Assembly: GCA_035771175.1 (NCBI GenBank)
Contig: CM069600.1
Coordinates: 4,071,210-4,135,209, forward strand
DNA from: Paratinospora sagittata
Lineage: Eukaryota > Streptophyta > Magnoliopsida > Ranunculales > Menispermaceae
Direction: 5' to 3'
Length of the DNA stretch: 64,000 bases
Part shown: positions 48,271 through 61,500 of the stretch, one piece after another
Position numbering within the stretch: the first letter of the stretch is position 1
Layout: every line of letters begins with the position of its first letter
The notes under the pieces: generated by a model
What the model saw: the letters and a program-made list of their open reading frames with translations, nothing else
Told to the model about the DNA's origin: nothing
Databases searched by the model: none
Translations under genes and position numbers: made by a program

Positions 48271-48929
48271 ACTTGATCGATGCATGATTGATTTTTACAG
48301 AGTGGGTGAATGTTAAACTTGGTTGGCTCAGCCGAATTAATGACCAAATATAAAGCGAAAGTTGGGGTACATTAATGTCCGTTGATGTGTAATACATTTG
48401 ATGCAACATTTCATTCCGAAGATTCTTTTACACATCTACTAGAAAACACAAATCTTAAATAGTTAATTTTATTAATTAATAATATTTTTTAGGTTTGTTA
48501 GTTTAGTTTTCAATTGAAAAAGAATAAGAAGTTAGATTTTTCTAAGACAAGGGAATAGGAGTATATATATATACATATGAGTTGTTTGATGGGACTTTGT
48601 TTTTAAGGACTAGCTAGGTATTCTAATTCATGTTAATTAGATCAGACCTTCCCATCCAGAGGCTTTTGGTCCTTTAGAAGCTTCAACGTATATTGAAAAT
48701 TTTCTTCCTGATCTTCCATTAGCTTTTTAATAACCTTTGTTGCAATTGTTGCTTAACTTTTTCTACGTAACCGTCATGGATCTATGCAGTATTTCTTTAT
48801 TAGAAGAATAGGGTGGCAAAAATACAGATATGAACAACCCTTTATCCTAAGAGATGCATAGCGTGTTTGTACTTAGACCTATTTTTAAAAGGGACATTAT
48901 TAACCATATGATTAAAAAAATGGATAGCC

Positions 48930-49110
48930 CATCCATAAGGTTGCAGCTACGTTGGTAATTCCAGGTTCGAGCCCCACTATGACATGCACCGATAGGAACG
49001 TGCTAGCTATCCATCCACCTTCTTGGAACGTCGAACTCCAGATTAGTCTCAACCTTATAAAGAGGTTAGTAGAGGACGCTCGGGGTTTAAAACCAAAAAA
49101 AAAAAATAAG
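48930..49110 (+). mobile_element. SINE with 8-bp TSD GGATAGCC
   Basis: A head like TAAGGTTGCAGCTACGTTGG, a B-box GGTTCGAGCCC, and an A-rich tail (about 49094-49107). GGATAGCC flanks it at 48922-48929 and 49111-49118. Confidence 0.78.
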
Positions 49111-50018
49111 GGATAGCCTCTACTTATCTATGTTATAAAGTAATAATGGAAATCGTACTAAATATTAATATTTCTATGGTTTACATATGAATTTAGATTC
49201 TATTTATTATAAAGATTGCTAGTTTTAATATAAACCAAGTCATGAAGCTATATAATAATTATGAGATAGTTTATATGATTTGAAACGATTAAAGTATAGT
49301 ACCTAAGAGTTTAGTTCGCAACATTCCTACAAACCATGGTAAATATGGATAATAAAGGTAATCGAAAAAAAAAAAGTCTAAAATGCAGAAATGAAAAGGA
49401 ATTAAAACCATAGGGTTATATAAAAAAATTACATATTTAAACCTGACCCGCTTTTTAAAACTTACGGACATTAAATTTTTTTCTTACTCGTCCGATTGCA
49501 AGATTATACGATACTAGACAAATGGGTCCAGACGTCAATTTTCACCCTTATAAAAGACGAATGCTAAAACGATTCATAATAATACATGCATATCCAAAAA
49601 TATATATATGCTTATGTGGCAATATACCACCTTATGAAATAAGATAAAAAAAAAAAAAAGGGAGACACTCGCTACTCATCTTACACTACATTAGTATAGA
49701 TATAGTTTTGAGTATATTTTTTTTAGGTCATAAAAGTATTTATGTTATGAAAAAAGTGATCTCTTAAAATTTTAAGTTTAATGGTTATATTTGATAATAT
49801 TTTCAAATGATTTAATTAAATTATTTTGAAGATAATAATGATGTTTTCAACACTGGATATAAGTCTTTTTCTAATCAAAAGTACTAAATAGTGTGCATCT
49901 TTACATTTATTCAAACACAAGATATTATCCTTTCATTAAGAAATATACACGACCTCTAAAATTTTGTCTTTTTTTTTTTTTTTGTTTATTTTATTTTATG
50001 TAGTCTTATTATTTTACT

Positions 50019-50845
50019 TGTAACACCCCGTAAATTTAAGTAAATGACGTACACGTATATCGAGATGTATAATACACATATTATACATAAGAGCTCAATA
50101 TATGTTTGCTAATACACATATTTTATACGTATAAGCTACATATACGCGTGATAATACACGTATTTTATATGTAAGAGCTAACTATACGTTTGATAAGATA
50201 CGTATTTTATATGTAAGAGCCAAAATACGTGTATGTGATTGAGTGTACGAAGAAGAACGAATAAAAAGATAAAATAAAATAATGAACAGTACTTGAATAG
50301 TAATACTGTTCATCAAATAGGATTATAAATATTAACTTACTGTTCATCAAATAGGGGGTACTGTTCATTGTGAACAGTATTCATATTATAAAAAAATAAA
50401 AATAAAAACTATTTAACCGAACCGACGTCCAGAGAGGGAAAGAGAAGACGCAGAGAGGAGAAGAGAAAAAGAAAAAGGAGAAGCGGGCGATTCGAGCGAA
50501 ATTCGAACCGTCGGTAAGTGATTTTCACGCTATTTCTTCGTAAAATTATCACACACTATATATATATATATGTAATATCACCTAGATGGGTTGTGTGGTA
50601 AGATTATATAATGCTTTGGATGATGAAATGAGATGATCATAGATGTAAATGGAATGATCATCTATATATATGGGATTTGATTTGATTTGATGTGTGGTAT
50701 AAAAAAAAAATATTCTGTACATTTTGGGAAGGTTTGTGAGAGTACGTGAAGGCTGACAGTGTATTATATACTGTATATGGGTTTGTACAGTGTATAGTAC
50801 GCTGTGCCGGTCAGGACGTCAGCCTACGTCAGGGGCGTCGTGACA
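50019..50845 (+). mobile_element. Solo gypsy LTR with TSD TTACT
   Basis: It starts TGTAACACCCCGTAAATTTA and ends GGCGTCGTGACA, the same family as 37983-40073 but in plus orientation and only 827 bp. TTACT flanks both sides (50014-50018 and 50846-50850), so it is a clean solo LTR left by recombination. Confidence 0.88.
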
Positions 50846-50850
50846 TTACT

Positions 50851-52400
50851 AGTTCCCTTAATTTTGTGGATAGAACACTTGTACAAGTAACTTTCACATT
50901 TAAATAAAATTTGGTACATTAGTAGGAAATTAAGGCTATATATCCAACTCAAAATATAATAATTGTTTTGTGATTTTAATATGTATTTCACATTTATATG
51001 GCTTGCCAGTAAAGGACTCAGAGTTCTTTTAAATGTTATTCAAAATATATGTATCATTAAATTTTCATAAGTAATTTAATGTTATAAAATTATTTTTTTA
51101 AGATGAATTTTATTACTTGATGCTGGCCATCTAAATGTGGGAACTTGTGAATAATTCTCTTTTACTCAAGTTTCTGACTTGATTCAATGTATGAATGCTA
51201 CTTAGCATTCTAAGAGATACAGATTGATATATACATAATTTAATATTTCACTCTTGTGTAAAGATCAAATTTTGATCAAGAAATCTCATCATTTATCTTT
51301 GTTTGATATATATAGTTGGGCCTCTATCTATTAGTTATAGCTTTTAGATAAAATGGTTTCGTGGTATAAATCTGAACAGTTTTATTCTAGACGTCTCATG
51401 TTCAGAACTCTTTGGAAGCATATTTACATGCCTTAACTTAGATATATGATTACTAGCTATAAGTACCACCTAACATTGAACATGCATGTATATTGGGACC
51501 ATCTTTCAAAGGGACAAGAGAGCCTGCAACATGTAGTGGAAATTAAAATGAAGGAAAAATCAAAAGTGATGGATGAATTCACTTTAATAAGTATATATGT
51601 ATATAATTCATGAATTAAAGTTTTCATGATTGGGATCCATTTATTGTTTGGTGATGAATTTGAGATGACTTACTCTTGCCCTAAACATAATTACAGTACC
51701 CTTGATAATATTCATTAATATAGTCCTTAATTACTATAATAAGGCTCATGATCATGAGTGATTACTTGTGTGAAAATCCCATTATTTATTTATATTTATG
51801 GTTTTTGAATTTTATTATTTTTATTTAAAAAGGTATTATATTTTTAATGAAATTAGAAGAGTAAAATTAGTTTCTATATTTTAAATAAAAGAAAGTTATA
51901 AATAATGGTAAAATGTTATGAGTCAAATTAGTTTCAATGAAATTACATTCATGCCAATGAACTTTAATTCTTTGCCTACCCAATGTATATGTTCATTCAC
52001 ATATAAACTTCTCTCAATCTATTCATTATAGAAAACAAAGAATTAAATAAATTAGGTTATAAATATTTTTTTATAACCTAATTTTTTTAGAGGATGGGTA
52101 GATATGAGAAGAGAAATATGGAATAATTAAAGAAAGGTAGGAGGCATTTGGTTTGAAAGTCAAGGGTAGAGTAAGGAATTAAATTGTTTGGTGTTGAAAG
52201 AAGGTTGGTGTCAAAAGCAGCACTTGAAGGTGGGAAGCAATAAAAAAAAAAAAAAAAAAAAAGAAGAAGTTAATTTGATTAAATTATTACAATACTTCTT
52301 AAATATTAAAGTAATATTTTAAAATTAAAAATCAAAAATAAAATTTCAATGATATTAATTGTGGAAGAATGGAAAAAATATCAACCTTTAAAACTTTTGG

Positions 52401-52467
<67 letters not shown>

Positions 52468-53390
52468 CTATAATCAAGCTAAAGTAGATCTGAATTTAAT
52501 TATTTCGAGTATCCAATTATGTATATAAAATCCATTGGAATATAGAGTTCATTTAAAAAATAAAAAAAAAGGTTAGGTTTAGGTCTTCACTGAAAATTCA
52601 GATGGAACCCAAAAGAAAATTTTAGAAACTACAATTTTTTATAGTATTCTATAAGTTAAACTTTTAAAAGTTACTTTGAGTAATGCTAGGTTAATTAACA
52701 TTTAAAGTGTACATCTATAATGCACATCACCTTTATAATACATTCCAATATACGCATGTGGATTATTTCTTAACATTAGAAATAATTACTCATAAATCTA
52801 TACATATCTTGCTATTTAAATGTGATATTAGTTAAATTAATTTCCCTTGGCTTGGTTGAATATATTGTTATTTTATCTGTCATAAATATCTTAGATATTG
52901 ACTGATATCATCTCTTGCCCTTAATTTTTGTTTTCTAGCTACTAGTACCATAGATTAGAAGTCTATCAGAGAGTAGCTACTGTTATTCATATAACTTATT
53001 TCCATTGAATCTCTCATTAATACATGATTAGTGTATTTAATATATATTGCAGGACTATGTGCTAAAATTGTTTACTAAATTAAATCATGTACTACACTTA
53101 TCATTTTTCTTAGAAGATTGCTCTTTTATTTTTTATTTTATTACCAGCATTTCATTGGAGCACATTGCAGGGATCATTCATGTATTTAAATCATATAGAT
53201 ACTTTATTATATATATAAACTGCACTGGCCTTATTATACAACAATCAACTGAATGACACTTAATTACACATAATACAGTATAATTAAGAGCATCAGTTGA
53301 ATAGAAAATGGCAGTGGTGGCGGTGGATAAGATTAAGATATTGGAAAAAGTACTAACTACATGCCATATTTATCCATCTGATCTAAGCTA
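50851..53390. other. AT-rich intergenic region
   Basis: No gene seen. It contains poly-A/T runs and a long (AT)n tract at 52402-52461. Confidence 0.5.
52402..52461. repeat. (AT)n microsatellite
   Basis: About 30 uninterrupted TA units. Confidence 0.95.
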
Positions 53391-53876
53391 TCAATAGACC
53401 TCAACACGCCACCGGCCTTCTGCTTTGTATTGTGCGAGCTTCTCCTCCCAAGTCTTCTCTGAGTTCTCAGGAACAGCTTTTCTCAATGCCTCCTCAATCT
53501 TTGGCATCGTGTCCTCCCACCCACAGCAGTAAATCACAGCTCCTTGATCCAACAGCGTTACAATCTCTTTACCCTTTCTCCTCAACCAAGTCCTGAACAT
53601 ACTTCTTTTCCCCACTCGGTTACTAAATGCCCATTCATAGCGAAAATTTTTAGGATAGTCGTTTCTGTACTTGGTGAACTCTTCATTATAAAGAAGGCTA
53701 TCTTGATTGCGCACTCCGTGGAAAAGCCATGCAAGCCCGTTGAATTGGAGGCGTGGAATATATTCCTTGAACAAGCGTTGAATATGAGCTCTGAAAGATG
53801 CCACACCTGCCCCAGTTGCAACCATGATGAGCGTTGCATTTTGATCAAGAGGATAGGGCAAAAGCAACAAGTTCAA
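53391..53876 (-). pseudogene. Isolated last exon of an FNR-like gene
   Basis: A 161-codon open frame on the minus strand matches the FNR last exon: [39 protein letters not shown], then VIYCCGWEDTMPKIEEALRK and the C-terminal GRWRVEVY with the terminal Tyr kept. No exons 1-4 were found upstream (53880-55590), so it is most likely a partial tandem duplicate. It shares [18 protein letters not shown] and YRNDYP with the broken plus-strand copy rather than with the intact gene ([24 protein letters not shown]), so both fragments come from one diverged FNR lineage. The MYVQDKIEE segment is replaced by SMFRTWLRRKG. The open frame is unusual for a dead exon. Confidence 0.8.
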
Positions 53877-53899
53877 GCAAAAAGCTACTTGATTAATTA

Positions 53900-55590
53900 C
53901 AATATTAATTGATTATATATATATATATGTACACTTTCCACACGTACATACAAACACATATTAATATAGAATAACAATAGTCTATTAGCGAGTCATAGCA
54001 TGAGAAACTTCATCTGTATATTTAGCATGAATCATATGCTAATCTTAATTTAAGGTAATCTAACAATTTTTTAAGACAGCGTTAACAATGTATATTTCTC
54101 AAGTGTGTTTCCAGGACGCCACTAATCTATTTATTATTCAATTCATTTTTTTCATGCTGACATGGTCGGAATAGGACTCCTATGTTGGAAGGAAGACCGC
54201 TCAATGTAATAAAAGTACAATAAAACTTACGAAGGTTTGAACAAAATAAGCTCAAAGACGCAGTAAAGGCTCATAATTACTTAAAGCTAACTATATGTGG
54301 CCATTAAGCCACCACCCAACTCTTGAGACAAAATTCGCAAACACATGTAAGCCCAATAACAATCTCCTCCGTCAAACAAATGGAATCTGGCTTCAAGAGA
54401 AAATTCACAAAGGCTTTCCACTTAAGAGTGTTCATGGATTGGGTTGGTCCGGGTTATAACAAAATATCAATTCAATTAAGTCGGGTTAAAAATTGTTTTA
54501 ACCCAACGTAACCTAATTGACATCCTAATCCCTACTCGGACCAACCCACTAACTTTGTGTTGGTTTGGGTCTGATTAATCAGGTTAGTCTACTCAATAAA
54601 TAATTTACAGAATTGCATGATCTATTCAATTTTTAAATTTTATATTTCATTTATAAAACCATTTTTAAGTCAAATGCGACTATTATAATACTTATTAAGG
54701 TGCTACTTTCATGTTATTTTGATTATAATATTTGAATAATTCTATAATAGTAAATGACTACAGTAAAATTGACAAATACAAAATAATAACTATCACATTT
54801 AATTAGTTCGAGTTAATTTGAGTTGGTTCAATTATTTTTTATAAAATCTTGACTCAACTCAAATCAATTGGGTTATAAATATCTAAATCCAACCCAAATT
54901 AATTAGATTTATAAACCCAATTTAAATCAACCCAAAAGGTTCAGTTTGATCGGTTGGCCGGGTTAAAGGAACACCCCTACTAAAAGAAGACCCCTACTAC
55001 CACTCATGGAACATAATGTTCCAAACATCATGGAGACCGTTAACTTTTAACAAATAATTCAATATTTCACTCTTATGTAAAGAACAAATTTTAATCAAGA
55101 AGTCCCTGCATTTTATTTATTTATTTATTTTATTGGACACTAATTTTATTATGCTTCTCTACCTTTTATATATGCTGAAGAAACATGCTAAGCCCAAACC
55201 TTGCCATAAAAAAAAAATGCTAAGCCCCAATGATCAATATCACACTTAAAATGTTATTACTGCACAGTTCATAATGCAATTCTATCTTATAAAGACAATT
55301 TGGAGTCTAAATATTATGATATTATATATATAACTCTATTGCCAGATCAAGTTCTTCAGCTTTAGTCATATTTTTCAGATGCAAAAGGGGCCAAATTTCT
55401 TCATTAGAAAACAGAAAATAGGTATATCATCTTCAAATAAACACTGACCTTATTATTAATTACCAGTATCCTACAACAACAATCAACTTGAGGGTCTCTT
55501 TTGATAATTAAAAAGAGTACAAAGGTTGAATAAAAAAGGTCAGTGATGTTCATACAACATCTAACAATCAAAGACCCTCAAAAAAATATA
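53900..55590. other. Intergenic, with a foldback element at 54427-54980
   Basis: No further FNR exons were found. At 54427-54980, GTGTTCATGGATTGGGTTGG at one side and GGCCGGGTTAAAGGAACACC at the other form the approximate inverted ends of a small DNA transposon. AACCCAA-type motifs repeat in both orientations. Confidence 0.45.
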
Positions 55591-55593
55591 TGA

Positions 55594-58500
55594 TCAATAA
55601 ACTTCAACATGCCATTGCTTGTTCTTCTTGAGTTGTGAAAGTTTATCCTCCCATTTCTCTCCTCTCTCCTCAGCAACTCTCTTCAGTGTTTCCTGAATCC
55701 CTGGCATCATACCCTTTAACCCACAGAAATAAATATGAGCTCCTTCATCTAATAACTTGAAGATTTCATCACTGTACTCTTCAATCTTATCTTGAACATA
55801 CATCTTTCCACCATTCTTGTTCTTCTGCTCTCTGCTCAGTACCCGTTCATATCGGAAATTTTCCGGGTAGTCCTTGAGGTACTTCGAGAACTCATCGTCA
55901 TAAAGGAGGCTATCCGTGTTGGCCACCCCAAGGAAAAGCCACGCAAGCCCGCCAAACTTGAAGGTTGGAACGGACTCCATGAACATCCGGCGAAGGTAAG
56001 CTCGGTATGGAGCCACCCCGGTTCCGGTCGCGATCATGATGTGCGTTGCATTTGGATTGTCCTCAGGCAAGAGCAAGATCTTCCCAGACGGGCCTGTCAA
56101 GAAGAAGTTGGAGCAAAGTTTTAACTATGAGATGCCAAATTATGTGTAACCAGATGATTTCATGGTAGTGCTAAATGTATATTATAGATTAACAGGTTCA
56201 ATTATTGGGATGATTTGGGATGAATTACATGCAAAAACAATGTATTAGCAAGTGGGTCACAAGCAGTTGCAGGTTTTTTTTGGGGGGGGTTCACAAACCC
56301 TTAACTATAAGCAATTGCATTGAAGGATCAATTAATTACCTAATTGAAAAGAATCGATTTCTACTGGTTTCAGATGGGCTCAGGTTGGATGTATATAATT
56401 TTTAGGTACTATAAAGAAGATTCAGGTTAAACCAACCAGTGTCAGATATGTTCAACAAAAGTTCTTTTACATTTTTCAAAAAGTCAGCTATTTGGAGATA
56501 TGACAAGGGTAGTAGTTTATGATGCGGTTTAAACTCACAACTTCATATAGCTAAAAATGGATGAAAAAATTATTTAACTGTTCATTCTCATATGATGTAT
56601 TTTTCCAGCTTTCGTCCATAGAGTCAACTCTTGATTGCAAATAGTGTGAATATAAGCATTTAATATAAAAGGGTTAGTGGTCTTTAATCGAATCATCTGT
56701 TTGAAATCTTAAATGAAACTATTTCTATGAGAATAACATAAAATTCTATGTGCATACTTTTATCTTAACAAATTTAGACAAAAGATTTAAATTGTTTTAA
56801 GTTAAGACTTGATTCAATCATAGGATTCAAGTTAAAGTTTCGAGATTTTGATAAACCGACCTGTCCCACTACCACTAAGAAAAATGAATATATATCATAA
56901 AACAACCGAGTTAAATGATTCAATATTTAACGAGTATACATTTTCTACATTACTCATCTACATAAATTTGTTTCATCCACTCTATTCTATCAAGTGTTCT
57001 TGTGAAATCATATCTAAGAGTTTGTTAATACGTCAAACAATAAAAAACATTCTAGAGAACTTCGGATACTACGTACCTGTGATAAGCACTTTGTCTCCAG
57101 GCTTCGAGTCACAAAGGTAGTTGCTACAGACACCATTCTTTGAAGGATCCTCTTTTCCAGTCTCAGGGTCATAATAAACAGCACGACGAACACATAAACT
57201 GGTAGTTTTGCCATCAAAAGAGTCACCATACCTAGTTGATGCAATTGAGTAAAGCCGGACATTGTGACGACTCCCGGGCTTTTTTGGGTTTTCACCCTGC
57301 AAACAAAAAAAAAAAAGAACAAATATTCAACTACTCAACTCAACTCAACTAAGCCTTTTCCCGACTACATGGGGTCGGCTACATAAATTTGCTTCCATTA
57401 CTTTGCTCTATCAAGGGCTAAATAGGCATTCAAATTACAAGAAATTAAATCTTTCTTAATTATGTTTTTCTATGTAGTTATAGGTCTAACTCTACCACTA
57501 TTATTACCATGTAGTATTAATAGGTCGCTCTTCTTAACTAACGAAAAAAAAAAAGAACAAATAATGGTAAAAAAAGAAACACCAAAGGAAGCTTTCTTCC
57601 ATGACTTCAGATAAACGTCACATTTAAGTAATTGGAAACATCAAAGGTTGATAGAGAAAAATTCTGAATACAAATATTAGGATATGCTTAATATATAAGG
57701 CTATATTGGAAAGAAAAAGAAAGGACATTTCTTGACAATTTCATCTAACACAACATCTTCAAGAACCACCCAACCCCTCTTGGCTTGGGTGGTAACCTCC
57801 CTACTTACCCATACCATTGAACAAGGATCAAGTTTCACTAGGGATAATAAAAAAGGCTATCTTTGATATAAGCCCATAGTGCCCTTGTTTGGTAGGTCTC
57901 AGTACCCAATTTTGTAGGGTTTTAGTAGCCAAAGTTTATTGTGGGCCTCATGCCCTGTTTGTTAGGGGACTTTGGCCCTTCTTAAGTCTTTGTGGGTCTT
58001 CCGGGTATACTAATCAGTTGTGTGGTCGACATGTTTCACACATGTTCTCTTAAAGTTGGTCTTGGTTGTTCCCTTAGTGTGTATAGATCTAGGCAAAAGT
58101 CTATGGTGCTTTACAAAAAAAAAAAAAAAACTGAGAACCAAATAATGTAAAGGGACTTACTGTAGGAATAACACCATAACTCTGTCCTTCCCAATATGGA
58201 ACATTCCCGCCATGATCAATGACAATATGGCAAGTCTCTCCAGGAGCTTTTGGACCTACAATCCTCTCCACAGAAACAATGGTTGCTGTATAAGGTTCCT
58301 TGGGCTTGTATGTATTAAGAGGAGGTTCCTTAACATCCTCAATTGATAAAGGTGAAACTGCAACTTTAGGTACACTAGCTTGTTGAACTGACATGCAGCC
58401 CCGGAACTGCAGATTTCTGGATGAGCATAACCCCTTGCTTTTCAAATCCAATGATAACCCTGGTGACATCCATAACTTATCTTGAAACCTCAGATTATGT

Positions 58501-61500
58501 GTCTGCAACAGGATATATACCAAACAGGTTATGAGAATGTTAGAAGACCTTTAAGTTGCACCAAAGAGATACCATAAAAATTCTTTTTTGCTCTATATTA
58601 TGTTCATCCCGTTGATATAATAATGAATTTATCATAGACCAAATGAATGTTGTGCAGTGGAGATACGACTACCAATCAGAAACTTCAAAAACTATCCACA
58701 AAATGTTGATGAAATACTTCAGAAAACTGAACTTCTCCTCTTGAGTTCATAATTAGGCAAGACACTTTGATAAGATGCAAATGACAACTGCAAGGGCTAA
58801 GCACAATTGCAAACGAATAGAAAAAAATACTAAATGGTATGTCTAGCACAGGGTACAGAATGAGATGATGAAAGCAGAACTGAAGATACCTGAATTTATC
58901 TAAGATGAAGCTATTTTATTACTGAGCAGTGCTATGGTAACGGACAGGGGGGTCACTCACTTTTCACACTACGCTCCCTTGTGTCATTGGATCACCTCCA
59001 ATCACACATTAGTTACATGACTCGAGGCAATCCAACAACATAGGAGATCGTAGTGCCAAAAGTGAGTGGCCCTTATGTGTTATATAAGTATTAACTATTG
59101 TTCTTATGAGATCTCTTTGAAGTTTGTACTAATTTGAACAAATAAAGGCTCCTAGTTTTCTTGCATTCTCGCCTCTTTTACGGCTAACCAGCTGCTGTAC
59201 AAATAATTAAAAACTCTAGTTAGTTAAGTATCATCAATCATCTCCCACTTCTTCAACACAGAAAATATTAATAGAGAGATCGAAATTACAGTTTCACGGT
59301 ATGTGGACCTACGACAATGTATAGAAGCCATATTTAAAGGTAGAATAGAACCTTTTTTTTTTTTTTTTTTTTTTTTTGACAATGATATAATTTATTGAAC
59401 AAGTGGTAAAAGTTACATACATATCTCCTCCAGGTACCTCAAAAGGATGAGTAACCCTGAATGAAATGTACCTCATCTATGAAGATGATAAGGATATAAC
59501 AGTAGAAATTAAGGGCATTAATTATCACAAAATAAGATAAACAAGAGAAGCATGGAGAATAAAAAAACAATCTTTATATGCCAAACAACTCTATCCTACC
59601 AAACGAATGCTCGTGAGCAGATCATTACTAATTATATAGGAATGTTTGTTATACTCTTAACTCTTAATTTGATATAAATAAAACACATTTGCATAACTTC
59701 ACAGCTTTATTGAACCAACCAAGAGACAAAGCCGATAAATCTTCTTCCTTTTTATGAAAAGAGAAGAAAAGTATGCCATCAAGTATTTACAAGTGAAATA
59801 GAAAAACTGCATTTCTCATGGAAATGGGTAAGGATTCACCATTAAAGGTACCCAAGTGGATCATTTGACAACATCATCAGATGAGTCTTAAACTCTCTAG
59901 AGCAAAATGCACTATAATTCAAGCACTTAAAAAGGCATTTAAAACGGTCCAAAGCAATAGAACAATTGAATGGCTAAATCCGTCCATTCGGTTATTATTG
60001 CTTTGCTTAGTAGATTTTTTTCCCATTAGGAGCACATAAGCTTTTACAGAATAATGAAGCAATTAGAAAAGAAACACTAGAACAATGATGTAGATTCCTT
60101 CTTATTCAAAACACATAAACGGCAGCCCGGTGGACGAAACTCCCGCCTATGTGGGGTACTAGGGAAGGGTCAGACCACATTTGGGTCTATTGTACACAGC
60201 CTTACCTTGTTTCACAAGAGGCTGTTTCCACGACTCGAACTTGTGACGACATGGTCACACAGCAACAACTCTTATTGTTGTGCCAAGGCTCCCTTCTTGT
60301 TTGAAATACAATTGAATTTAAAACAAGAAGCTTGAAAATAAGAAATCAGCTAAGCTCCTTAAACTTAATAAGCTTAGATCACCAAACTAACAAGCCTTGA
60401 TGCTATAGCCTAGGTACCTTGATTTTCTGGTTTCTCAATACTAAAAAAATTTTAATTTCCCCCAAATAATAATTCAAAAAAAATCATTTTAAAAATGTTT
60501 GTTATACTTTTAGGTTTTAGCTCTTCATTGGATATAAAACACATTTGCATAACTTCACAACTTTATTGAACCAACATAGACAAATACCATAATCTTCTTC
60601 CTTTTTTTATGAAAAAGGAGAGAAGAGTATGTGACCCAGTCTTTACGAGTGAATTATAAAACTGCATTTCCCATGGACATGGGTAAGGTATCACCATTAA
60701 AGGTACCCCAGTGGATCAGTCCTACAGAGTACAGAGGATATTTTTTCACAGCATCATCAGATGAGTCTCGTCTTTCTATAGAAAATGCACTTTAATTCAA
60801 GCACTTGGAAGACATTCAAAAACTGTCCGAAGTAATAGAACAATTGAATGGCTAAGTACATTCATTTGGTTATTATTTCTTCGCTTACTTCATTTTTTTT
60901 TCACCATTAGAAGTACAGAAGGTTTCATACAATAACAAAGAAATTAAAAAGCCAGACTGGAAAACAAGTGAATTTAGAAACAAAAAGCTTGAAAAAATAA
61001 ATCAACTAAGCTCCCCAAACTTAAAAAACGTTAGATCAACAGGTCCTCATACTCATAAATTTTTAATTTCCCACAAATAATAATTCAAACAAAAAATCAT
61101 TTTAAAGTTCTTCATTCGAGCACTCACAACTGACAATTATTTTTCAAATTAACAAAAAAAAAAAAAAAAAAAGCATCCTCACCCAAACTGAAAACTGCAA
61201 ATCTCAAGAACTTCTCATCTTAAACTTCCAATTTATAAATATACCAACAACAAGCATCATCTAATAGCCGTAGCTAGCATCAAGAAAATAAATAAATAAA
61301 GATTCCAAGACTAGAAGTAATAAAGTCACCTTAAATCCAGCAACATTATTCCTTTGGGTCGCATTGGTTACAATAGGAGCAGTTGCACAATTAAGACCCT
61401 GATTATAACATAAACAATTAATTTCACCCAATTAGGAAGAAGAAAAAACAAACAAAAATTGTAACTTTCTGGGTTCTGGGTAATCAATGAAAAAAGTTAG

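Larger units (their letters stand above)
47884..50018. other. Intergenic region with SINEs
   Basis: No coding exons. Two tRNA-derived elements are listed separately (48080-48270 and 48930-49110). The remainder is AT-rich and otherwise featureless to me. Confidence 0.5.
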
